From the NCBI GenBank assembly GCA_002338145.1, contig DDHP01000071.1, positions 18,223-25,013 of the forward strand: 6,791 nucleotides of DNA, read 5' to 3'. Below, piece by piece: positions 1 to 6,248 of this stretch. How positions within the stretch are numbered: position 1 is the first letter of the stretch; every line of letters begins with the position of its first letter. A model generated the notes under the pieces. That model made no database searches. It was given only the letters and a program-made list of their open reading frames with translations, and was not told the DNA's origin. The position numbers and the translations under genes are program-made. The DNA comes from Deferribacteraceae bacterium UBA1873. Lineage in GTDB: Bacteria > Chrysiogenota > Deferribacteres > Deferribacterales > Flexistipitaceae.

Positions 1-78
1 TTCAGGGTCTCATAACTTACTGATATAATTAGATGCTGAAATAAATTCAGCATGACTAAATAGAGTTGTGCAAAGGTC
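1..78. repeat. Palindromic dispersed-repeat (REP/MITE-like) element at the glnD 3' end
   Basis: A perfect 8-bp inverted repeat is visible: ATGCTGAA at 33-40 and TTCAGCAT at 46-53, with a 5-nt loop (ATAAA). The context AGATGCTGAA...TTCAGCATGAC resembles short dispersed palindromes common in intergenic DNA of many bacteria; that likeness is from memory and was not searched. The first bases, TTCAGGGTCT, look like the right half of a second similar palindrome (its mate would be AGACCCTGAA) cut off by the window edge. GGTCTCA occurs at 6-12 and again at 75-81, where it includes the glnD stop codon. The hairpin could act as a weak transcript end for glnD, but no T-tract follows it on the minus strand, so it is not a canonical intrinsic terminator. 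Confidence 0.5.
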
Positions 79-2652
79 TCAAATAACCTTTTCCAGTTCC
101 TTTTTAATTTTGTTTATTTCTTTTGTATCGGTTATTTTTTTATTGTTTTCATCCATAATATAAAAGGAATCCACTACACGGTCCACATCAGTGGATATTT
201 TTGCCTTCACAACACTGATGTTTAATTTTTCAAAAACCGACAGCAGATTGTACAAAAGCCCCAGTTTATCTTCTGTGTATACATCCACTACAGTATAAGT
301 TGAAGAAATATCATTATCAAACTCTATCTTGGAAGGCACAGGAGTGACCGATCTCTGTCTGGTAAAGAAATTTCTTTTACTCTTAATTTCCAACAGACTT
401 TCAATATCCAGCTGATGATCTATAGCTTTCTTGATGGTTTTCTCCACTTCAGCTGACTTTTCGTCAATAAAATCAGTATGCTCTTTTTCATTGGATACCT
501 GAATAGTATCTATAGCAATATTATTGCTGAAGGTATTTATCTGGGCACCCAGAATATTAAATTCATATAAGGAGAAAACCCCTGCTAACTTTCTTAGCAA
601 GCCTATAAAGTCGTAAGTGCAAATGGTAAACTCGACACATTTCAAGTCATCTCTTTTTTCAGAAAAAATAATTACATTATTTACCGCACTCAATTTTTGA
701 ATCATCCCAAGATGTCTGTAGATATGCTTTAATTTATTGGAATAAACATATTCATCATCCATAGATTCCAGCGCATAGGCGACGAAATCCTTATCATCAT
801 AGCGTTCGGTGATTTTTATGCGTTTTCTTTCTACAATTTTTTTAAACTCACGTGTTAGGTTTTCAGCCGAAAGTGCACCAATGGCTTTCTCATATAGTTC
901 TGTGAGCAGCATATTTTTCCACTCGTTAAAAACCTGCCCACCTACTGCGTTGGTATCCGCATAAGTTAGAAGATAAAGGAGTTTAATATCCTCTGGATCA
1001 TCGAAATAACTTATAAAATGATTAATAATATCGATATCATGCAAATCCCTTCGCTGGGAAATATGACTCATTAGCAAATGATGCCTTACCAGTGCAACAA
1101 TGGTGTCAGTTTCATCCAGGTTAAGTCCTATTCTACGGCAGATATTAACTGCCATCCTGGCGCCTATTTCCGAATGATTTTTTCCTTGTCCTTTACCAAT
1201 ATCGTGCAAAATTATAGCCAGACCGAGCAACTCGTGCCGTTTCAAACTTCTGTAAACTTCCTGGTATTTCCTGTATCTAACAGGCAAAGCCTGCGATAGG
1301 TTATCAATAAACTGCAACGCAATAATGGTATGCTCATCCACCGTATAGTGATGGTACATGTCAAATTGTGCCTTGCACACTATTTGTTCAAATTCAGGAA
1401 TAAACCTGAAAAACACACCGGCATGGATAAGTTTTTTCACAGTTTTGGCTGAATCAGGGAAATTGCTTATAAGTTTCAGGAAATATCTTCCATATTTTTT
1501 TATATAATTTTCGTCTATTAAGTACAGATTCTCCTCTATTAACTGCAATGTAAGGTCTGAAAATTTAAGTCCCTTGGAAGAAGCTATGGAAAAAATTTTC
1601 AACAGTTTAAAAGGATTTTTTTTAAAAATATCCTTATCTGAAACACTTAAATAGCGGTTGTATTTATAAAAGCCGTATCCAAGAGAGACAGCACTGTTGA
1701 CACCGTTTTTATTTTTATCGGTAATTTTTGCTATTGTGGCGCCCATCACTTTTTCAGTTATCTCCGATATATTTCTTGCAGCAAGATAGTAATCTTTTAA
1801 AAATTTCTCCACAGCCATGACATTCGATGTGGATGTGTAGCCAAGTCTTTTGGCAATCTCCTGCTGTGCCTCTAAATTCAGGACATCGTATTTTCTGCTG
1901 TGAAAATACTGCAATTCACATCTGATCCTCAAAATAAATTCCGCACCTGATCTGAGTGCTAAATAATCTTTTTCAGTAACAATATGTTGCTTTATAAGAT
2001 TGTCTATATCAGGGTTACCAAAAAGTGTTTTGGTGATCCAGTAAATAGTGTTCAAATCCCTTATACCACCGCGACCTTCTTTTATGTTTGGCTCCAGCCT
2101 GTAAATAGAATCCCTGAATTTCCATGATCGTCGTCGAACCTCAGAAATTTTGAGTATAAGAAATTCTTTTTTCCCTCTTCCTATAACTTTCGAATTCAGT
2201 ATATGTCTGAACTCTTCAAAAAGTTTGCTGTCACCCATAATAAATCTATTATCCATAAAAGAGGTTTTCACTATTTCATCTTCAAAAGCAGATTGCTCTA
2301 TCTCCCCCAAGGCTTTTATCTGAATTCCCGGCTGTAACCCCATATCCCACATAGTTGTACTAAAATTTTTGAGGAAGGATTCCTGATTTTTGTTTAAATC
2401 ATATTTATGAAGTATCAGCAAATCTATGTCAGAATAAGGGGCCATTTCTCTACGGGCATACCCCCCGAGAGCAATAAGAACAAGATCATCTCCGCTAAAC
2501 CCGGAAAGATTGGCAATGTTGGAAACCGTTTCGTCAGCAAGGTCAGTCAACTGTTTCAATAACTTAAATGAACTTTTAAATTCATGACGAAGGGCTTTTA
2601 CTTCTTCCCATTTATCCCAGTATATGGATTTCAGTTCTGAAATATTATTCAT
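79..2652 (-). CDS. glnD: Bifunctional [protein-PII] uridylyltransferase / uridylyl-removing enzyme GlnD
   Basis: GlnD senses glutamine and adds UMP to, or removes it from, the PII signalling protein in the cytoplasm, setting glutamine synthetase activity and nitrogen gene expression. The 857-residue protein has the full family architecture at the usual length. The N-terminal nucleotidyltransferase domain carries GGYARRE (63-69) and SDIDLLIL (74-81), whose two Asp residues (75, 77) are the expected metal ligands. The PII-uridylyltransferase stretch KEGRGGIRDL is at 191-200. A central HD domain shows VDEHT (438-442), LHDIGKG (482-488) and VRHHL (522-526), the uridylyl-removing site. Two C-terminal ACT domains lie at about 672-740 and 786-855 and would bind glutamine. 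The ATG follows the fliL-like stop by 6 nt and has no evident Shine-Dalgarno sequence, so translational coupling is likely. All key motifs are intact, and I see no sign of frameshift. Confidence 0.96.
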   Translation of the reverse strand: MNNISELKSIYWDKWEEVKALRHEFKSSFKLLKQLTDLADETVSNIANLSGFSGDDLVLIALGGYARREMAPYSDIDLLILHKYDLNKNQESFLKNFSTTMWDMGLQPGIQIKALGEIEQSAFEDEIVKTSFMDNRFIMGDSKLFEEFRHILNSKVIGRGKKEFLILKISEVRRRSWKFRDSIYRLEPNIKEGRGGIRDLNTIYWITKTLFGNPDIDNLIKQHIVTEKDYLALRSGAEFILRIRCELQYFHSRKYDVLNLEAQQEIAKRLGYTSTSNVMAVEKFLKDYYLAARNISEITEKVMGATIAKITDKNKNGVNSAVSLGYGFYKYNRYLSVSDKDIFKKNPFKLLKIFSIASSKGLKFSDLTLQLIEENLYLIDENYIKKYGRYFLKLISNFPDSAKTVKKLIHAGVFFRFIPEFEQIVCKAQFDMYHHYTVDEHTIIALQFIDNLSQALPVRYRKYQEVYRSLKRHELLGLAIILHDIGKGQGKNHSEIGARMAVNICRRIGLNLDETDTIVALVRHHLLMSHISQRRDLHDIDIINHFISYFDDPEDIKLLYLLTYADTNAVGGQVFNEWKNMLLTELYEKAIGALSAENLTREFKKIVERKRIKITERYDDKDFVAYALESMDDEYVYSNKLKHIYRHLGMIQKLSAVNNVIIFSEKRDDLKCVEFTICTYDFIGLLRKLAGVFSLYEFNILGAQINTFSNNIAIDTIQVSNEKEHTDFIDEKSAEVEKTIKKAIDHQLDIESLLEIKSKRNFFTRQRSVTPVPSKIEFDNDISSTYTVVDVYTEDKLGLLYNLLSVFEKLNISVVKAKISTDVDRVVDSFYIMDENNKKITDTKEINKIKKELEKVI

Positions 2653-2658
2653 TAGAAA

Positions 2659-3144
2659 TTAATTATTGTAGACAAAATTCTCAAAGTAAACATCTTCAAT
2701 ATTTACCTCGCCGTAAATGCTTGCAAGTTCGTTTTTTATTGTGTTTTTTAAATATTCTTTACCCTTAGCGGATTTCACATCAGAAACAGAAAAGGATGAT
2801 ATCACATTTCTTACTATAGCCACAGTAGAATCCTTTTTTCTATACAACATGTTTTTAGTATAAGAATCTGCAGCAACAATAGTCAAATCTAATTTAAAGT
2901 ATTGATCTTTACCGGGGGTATTGGCACTTACCACCAAATCCCTGATGGTAACATAATGAGTCCCTCCTTCTGAATATTTTTCAAAAGTATGTCTTTTCAA
3001 AAGATCGGTTTCCTCTTTGACAGAATCCCCCTCATATATATTTCCTGACAAATCTATATTGAATTTGTGAACAAGAGCAATCGCTGTGAGTATAATAATT
3101 AGTAACAAAAAAAGAAAAAGTAGCACAACCTGATATTTTTTCAT
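2659..3144 (-). CDS. fliL: FliL-family flagellar basal-body-associated protein (stand-alone copy)
   Basis: FliL proteins are single-pass inner-membrane proteins that surround flagellar stators and influence motor torque or motility. The 161-residue product begins with a short positive tip (MKK), then a very hydrophobic segment at about 6-25, consistent with an N-terminal signal anchor and a periplasmic C-terminal domain. The rest follows the FliL pattern: a strand with YFKLDLTIVA (82-91), a basic helix leading to AIVRNVISSFSVSDVKSAKGKEYL (109-132, a quick match to the family's 'I-R-x-x-I-x-x-L...G-K-x-x-L' region), and the ending VYFENFVYNN, matching the family's 'V-Y-F-T-x-F-V' terminus. The start has a good ribosome site (TAAGG on the minus strand, 3152-3156). 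It is cotranscribed with glnD, and no other flagellar gene is in view. It could be a FliL paralogue with a non-flagellar role; the family call is fairly firm and the role is not. Confidence 0.72.
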   Translation of the reverse strand: MKKYQVVLLFLFLLLIIILTAIALVHKFNIDLSGNIYEGDSVKEETDLLKRHTFEKYSEGGTHYVTIRDLVVSANTPGKDQYFKLDLTIVAADSYTKNMLYRKKDSTVAIVRNVISSFSVSDVKSAKGKEYLKNTIKNELASIYGEVNIEDVYFENFVYNN

Positions 3145-3150
3145 AATAAA

Positions 3151-3157
3151 ACCTTAC
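3151..3157 (-). promoter_or_regulatory. Ribosome binding site of the fliL-like gene
   Basis: Read on the minus strand the bases are GTAAGGT, about 7 nt before the ATG at 3144-3142. It is the only purine-rich Shine-Dalgarno-like run upstream and supports the chosen start of the FliL-family protein. Confidence 0.6.
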
Positions 3158-3199
3158 ACTATAAAAATAAAAATTTCATTAAAAAAATACTTCACTTTT

Positions 3200-3228
3200 A
3201 CTCTAAGAACATATATCTTTTTTGGCAA
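3200..3228 (-). promoter_or_regulatory. Candidate sigma-70-type promoter of the fliL-glnD unit
   Basis: On the minus strand TTGCCA (3228-3223, five of six matches to TTGACA) is separated by exactly 17 nt from TAGAGT (3205-3200, four of six matches to TATAAT). Transcription would start near 3193, giving a leader of about 49 nt that contains the TAAGG ribosome site. The -35 box starts only a few bases downstream of the hairpin at 3235-3253, so the hairpin lies outside the predicted transcript. This is a consensus match in very AT-rich DNA, so chance is a real alternative. Confidence 0.35.
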
Positions 3229-3230
3229 GA

Positions 3231-3266
3231 AAAAAGCGCCTTTTAAAGGCGCTCTTTCTTTTTTTT
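3231..3266. terminator. Bidirectional intrinsic-terminator-type hairpin between divergent genes
   Basis: AGCGCCTTT at 3235-3243 is perfectly complementary to AAAGGCGCT at 3245-3253, a GC-rich stem of at least six pairs with a short A/T loop. On the plus strand it is followed by CTTTCTTTTTTTT (3254-3266). On the minus strand the stem is followed by TTTTCTT. It therefore has terminator form in both directions. It is unusual because no gene ends here: the flanking genes diverge. It could insulate the two promoters from each other, end a short unseen RNA, act as an attenuator for mtaB, or mark a deleted gene. Confidence 0.75.
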
Positions 3267-3289
3267 ATGTGGAACCTACAGGGGATAAT
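3261..3289 (+). promoter_or_regulatory. Weak candidate promoter of the mtaB operon
   Basis: GATAAT at 3284-3289 matches TATAAT at five of six positions. The -35 region 17 nt upstream falls in the terminator T-tract (3261-3266) and is poor. A start near 3296-3304 would leave little or no leader if translation began at 3304, or a leader of about 30 nt if it began at 3331. It is offered because a plus-strand promoter must lie between the hairpin and the gene if the hairpin terminates efficiently. Confidence 0.2.
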
Positions 3290-3330
3290 AAATAAGATAG
3301 TCAATGAAGACAAAAGTTCAATACAATAAA

Positions 3331-4587
3331 ATGACAAAAAGAATTTATTTTTATACCTTCGGTTGTAAAGTAAATCAAGTGGAAATAGACCACCTGAAAA
3401 AAAAGGCATTAAGTGCCGGGTATATCATATCGGGGGATTTAAACAACGCCGATATAGTTGTTATTAACTCCTGCACCGTCACCGATAAGGCCGACAAAAA
3501 ATACCACAGTTTCATTCGTAAAATAAAGAAAAACTATCCCGATATTACCATTGTAACCACCGGCTGTCTGCCTGCAATCGATAAAAATATAGAAGATTCG
3601 GACATTATAGTTCCCAATGAGCAAAAGGAAAATCTCTTTTACTATATCAATACTAAAGACAGCGGCAAGCATGCTGACAACACTTTGATAAACGAAAAAA
3701 ATGCCGTCGGCTCCTCCAGCAAAACCAGGGCGTTCATAAAGATACAGGATGGATGTGATTCCTATTGTTCATATTGTATAATCCCTTTTGCCAGAGGAAA
3801 TTCGAGGAGCAGAGATCTTCAGAGCATAAAGGCCGAGTTTGAAGAAAAACTGAGAAAAGGTTATAAAGAAATAGTGCTTGTGGGAATTCACATAGGCAAT
3901 TACGGAAAAGATACAGACGTCAGCTTTTCAGACCTGGTTGAAGAGCTGGTAAATATTCCGGGGGACTTTCGTATCCGACTATCATCGATTGAGGTGTGCG
4001 AAATTGATGATAAACTCATTGAGATTTTTGAAAAATATCCCAATAAAATATGCCGCCATTTTCACATACCAATACAGTCTGCAACAGATAAAATATTATC
4101 TTTTATGAACAGAAATTATACCGTTTACGAATTTACTCAGACTATTAAAAAAATACGCAGCAGGCTGGGGGACGTAAATATAGGAACCGATGTAATAGTT
4201 GGCTTTCCTTCTGAAACGAAGGAAGATTTTGAACATACTGTCAATAATCTTTATCACATGAATTTCGGTTATATCCATGTTTTCCCCTATTCTGAGAGAA
4301 AAGGGACAAAGGCTGCCGAAATGAAAGATGCAGTACCTGTGAAAATAAGAAAGGAGCGTGCAAAGTTTTTGAGAGACGTGAGCGAAGATTTGAAATTTTC
4401 CTATTCAAAGGAGTATTTTGGTCAAAAAGTGCGAGTACTTGTGGAATCGGACGGGAAAGGTTTGACAGACAGTTATTTGACAGTTAACTTGTTGAATCAT
4501 GCTGAAAAAAACACTTTTGTTATCGCCCATATTATAGGCATTAATATAGATGGATCTTTAATAGGGAAGGTGAGTTATGACCAATAA
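3331..4587 (+). CDS. mtaB: tRNA (N6-threonylcarbamoyladenosine37-C2)-methylthiotransferase MtaB
   Basis: MtaB is a cytoplasmic radical-SAM enzyme that adds a methylthio group to t6A at position 37 of ANN-decoding tRNAs, giving ms2t6A. Counting from the upstream ATG at 3304 (427 residues), the N-terminal methylthiotransferase domain has C21 (GCKVNQ), C57 (NSCTV) and C88 (TTGCL), which hold the auxiliary 4Fe-4S cluster. The radical-SAM motif CDSYCSYC supplies C151, C155 and C158. A TRAM-like tRNA-binding domain occupies about 372-424. GIHIGNYGKD and FMNRNYT favour MtaB over MiaB or RimO. I place the start at ATG 3331 because family members begin a few residues before the FYT-GCKVNQ strand; ATG 3304 would add nine residues and is also open, with a stop (TAG, 3298-3300) just before it. 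Neither start has a clear ribosome site. The gene overlaps the next by 11 nt. Confidence 0.93.
   Translation: MTKRIYFYTFGCKVNQVEIDHLKKKALSAGYIISGDLNNADIVVINSCTVTDKADKKYHSFIRKIKKNYPDITIVTTGCLPAIDKNIEDSDIIVPNEQKENLFYYINTKDSGKHADNTLINEKNAVGSSSKTRAFIKIQDGCDSYCSYCIIPFARGNSRSRDLQSIKAEFEEKLRKGYKEIVLVGIHIGNYGKDTDVSFSDLVEELVNIPGDFRIRLSSIEVCEIDDKLIEIFEKYPNKICRHFHIPIQSATDKILSFMNRNYTVYEFTQTIKKIRSRLGDVNIGTDVIVGFPSETKEDFEHTVNNLYHMNFGYIHVFPYSERKGTKAAEMKDAVPVKIRKERAKFLRDVSEDLKFSYSKEYFGQKVRVLVESDGKGLTDSYLTVNLLNHAEKNTFVIAHIIGINIDGSLIGKVSYDQ
4567..4574 (+). promoter_or_regulatory. Ribosome binding site inside the mtaB 3' end
   Basis: AAGGTGAG within the last codons of mtaB is a strong Shine-Dalgarno sequence placed directly before the ATG at 4577. 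It fixes the start of the oxidoreductase and shows that the 11-nt gene overlap is genuine. Confidence 0.75.
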
Positions 4588-6232
4588 AATAGTCGTTGTG
4601 GGCGGGGTTGCAGCCGGAGCAACAGCAGCCGCAAAAGCCAGACGTACAGACGAAAATGCTGAAATTACATTAATTGAGAAAGGAAATTATATTTCATATG
4701 CCAACTGCGGTCTCCCTTACCACGTTGGTGGTATAATTACAGAAAGGGATAAACTCCTTTTGCATACACCGGAATCTTTCGGGCAGCGTTTTAATGCAAA
4801 GGTTTTGATAAATACTGAAGCTGTTGAAATAGACACTGAAAAGAAACGAATAAAAACACTCTCTCATGGAGAAGCAAACAATATCGATTACGACAAGCTG
4901 ATTCTGGCAAACGGAGCGACACCTATAATCCCCCCTGTAAAAGGCTTAGATCAATCAGAATTTTTTATGCTCCGTACTGTTACTCAAATGGATGATATAA
5001 TAGAAAAAATAAAAGCAAATAACCCCAAAAAGGCAGTCATAATAGGCGGCGGATATATCGGCGTGGAAACGGCTGAGGCGCTAAAAAACTGCAACCTTGA
5101 TGTAACCGTCATTGAAGCGCTCCCTTATATTTTGCCCGGTTTTGAACCTGAAGCAGCATTGAAAATAGCAGAAACGATGAAAACGTCAGGCATTAACATT
5201 GTTACAGGGAAAAAGGCAACGGAGTGCATTAACAACAACGGCAGGCAGTTTATAAAACTGGATGACGGCACAGAGTTTGAAGCTGACCTTCTGATAGTTT
5301 CCACAGGTGTAAAGCCGGATATCAAACTTGCTGAAACAGCAGGGATAGAAATCGGAGAACTGGGTGGTATAAAAGTCAACGAAAAAATGGAAACATCGAT
5401 ACAGGATATTTATGCCGCCGGTGATGTAGTGGAAAAGAAAAATATCATAACGGGCAAAAACTGTCTTCTCCCCTTAGCTGTTCCGGCAAACAAAGAAGGC
5501 AGAGCAGCCGGATGCAATGCAGCCGGGGGGCAGCTGGAATTTAATGGCGTTATCGGGACAAGTGTCGTAAGCTTCGAAGATGCATGTGTGGCCAGAACGG
5601 GTTTAACTTATGAAGGAGCAAAGCATCACGGCTTTAACCCCGATTTTATATATGTTGAAAACAGTGATCACGCAGAATACTATCCCAACGGAAATTTTAT
5701 TTTTCTGAAACTGATTTTTGACAAAGACTCCGGGAAAATTTTGGGAGCTTCTGCTTCCGGAACCACAGGAGTAACCAGACGGATTGATGTGATTTCAACG
5801 GCCATTTATGCCGGTCTTAAGGTGACCGATCTGGAACATCTGGAATTCTGTTACTCTCCTCCCCACGGCTCAGCTAAAGATATAATCAATATGTCCGGTT
5901 ATGTCGCTTCAAATGAACTCAGGAAAACCGGATACGGTGTATCACCGCAAGAATTTTTGGAAATTTACAATAATAAACATGAAAGTATAAAAATACTGGA
6001 TGTGAGAACTCCTGCTGAATACAGGCAGTATCACCATGAAAATTCAGAGAACATCCCTTTGCAAAATCTGAGGGATAATTTGAAAAACCTGGACAAAACA
6101 AAAGTAATATATGTATATTGTGCTATGGGTTTCAGGGGGTATATTGCTGCTAAAATCTTACGCTATTACGGATTTAAAGCGTATAATATATTGGGTGGAT
6201 TTGAAGCGGTAAAGCGATTTAAAAAGTTATGA
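4577..6232 (+). CDS. CoA-disulfide reductase / NAD(P)H persulfide-polysulfide reductase with C-terminal rhodanese domain (CoADR-RHD type)
   Basis: This 551-residue flavoprotein belongs to the single-cysteine pyridine nucleotide-disulfide reductases, which use NAD(P)H to reduce CoA disulfide, CoA persulfide or polysulfide. The FAD-binding loop GGVAAGATAA is at 9-18. The redox cysteine lies in YANCGLPYHVGG (C44), the family's hallmark. The NAD(P)H loop IIGGGYIGVE is at 155-164 and the second FAD motif IYAAGDV at 278-284. HAEYYPNG (365-372) and YSPPHGSAKD (426-435) are the dimer-interface segments carrying the conserved active-site tyrosines. A rhodanese domain fills about 456-551, with ILDVRTPAEY (473-482) and an intact active-site loop CAMGFR (C515-R520). 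The order and length match CoADR-RHD/Npsr enzymes. Cytoplasmic, with no signal peptide. It is translationally coupled to mtaB. Which substrate is physiological (CoA disulfide, persulfide, polysulfide or oxygen) cannot be read from sequence, so no symbol is given. Confidence 0.9.
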   Translation: MTNKIVVVGGVAAGATAAAKARRTDENAEITLIEKGNYISYANCGLPYHVGGIITERDKLLLHTPESFGQRFNAKVLINTEAVEIDTEKKRIKTLSHGEANNIDYDKLILANGATPIIPPVKGLDQSEFFMLRTVTQMDDIIEKIKANNPKKAVIIGGGYIGVETAEALKNCNLDVTVIEALPYILPGFEPEAALKIAETMKTSGINIVTGKKATECINNNGRQFIKLDDGTEFEADLLIVSTGVKPDIKLAETAGIEIGELGGIKVNEKMETSIQDIYAAGDVVEKKNIITGKNCLLPLAVPANKEGRAAGCNAAGGQLEFNGVIGTSVVSFEDACVARTGLTYEGAKHHGFNPDFIYVENSDHAEYYPNGNFIFLKLIFDKDSGKILGASASGTTGVTRRIDVISTAIYAGLKVTDLEHLEFCYSPPHGSAKDIINMSGYVASNELRKTGYGVSPQEFLEIYNNKHESIKILDVRTPAEYRQYHHENSENIPLQNLRDNLKNLDKTKVIYVYCAMGFRGYIAAKILRYYGFKAYNILGGFEAVKRFKKL

Positions 6233-6238
6233 TAAACC

Positions 6239-6244
6239 GGAGGA
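6239..6244 (+). promoter_or_regulatory. Ribosome binding site of purC
   Basis: GGAGGA lies 4 nt before the ATG at 6249, in the 16-nt gap after the oxidoreductase stop codon (TGA 6230-6232). It is a near-perfect Shine-Dalgarno sequence, leaves no room for a separate promoter of usual size, and supports readthrough from the upstream genes. Confidence 0.8.
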
Positions 6245-6248
6245 AAAG

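Noticed and set aside
33..53. Hairpin as a canonical intrinsic terminator for glnD
   Set aside because: The stem is AT-rich and the minus-strand sequence after it (CTAATTATAT) lacks a T-tract; it is better described as a repeat palindrome.
1078..1299. 73-codon open frame on the plus strand within glnD
   Set aside because: It lies antisense to the conserved HD-domain region of glnD; composition and product resemble no known family.
1614..1624. A8 run in the glnD coding strand (FKKNPFK region) as a programmed frameshift site; a similar A8 run occurs at about 3397-3405 in mtaB
   Set aside because: Both genes continue in one intact frame with family-typical domains on each side, and no downstream stem or alternative product is evident.
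3223..3248. Possible sigma-54 promoter on the minus strand (GGCGC...TTGCC), attractive because glnD is a nitrogen gene
   Set aside because: The GG and GC elements are separated by 12 nt and not the required 10, and the overlap with the terminator stem explains the GG.
3203..3409. 68-codon open frame on the minus strand spanning the divergent region
   Set aside because: It runs through the terminator hairpin and the 5' part of mtaB, has no ribosome site, and its sequence looks like the antisense of coding DNA.
5125..5379. 84-codon open frame on the minus strand within the oxidoreductase
   Set aside because: Antisense shadow of a well-conserved coding region, with no start signals. The same applies to short frames at 3439-3672, 4096-4278, 5919-6101 and 6528-6734.
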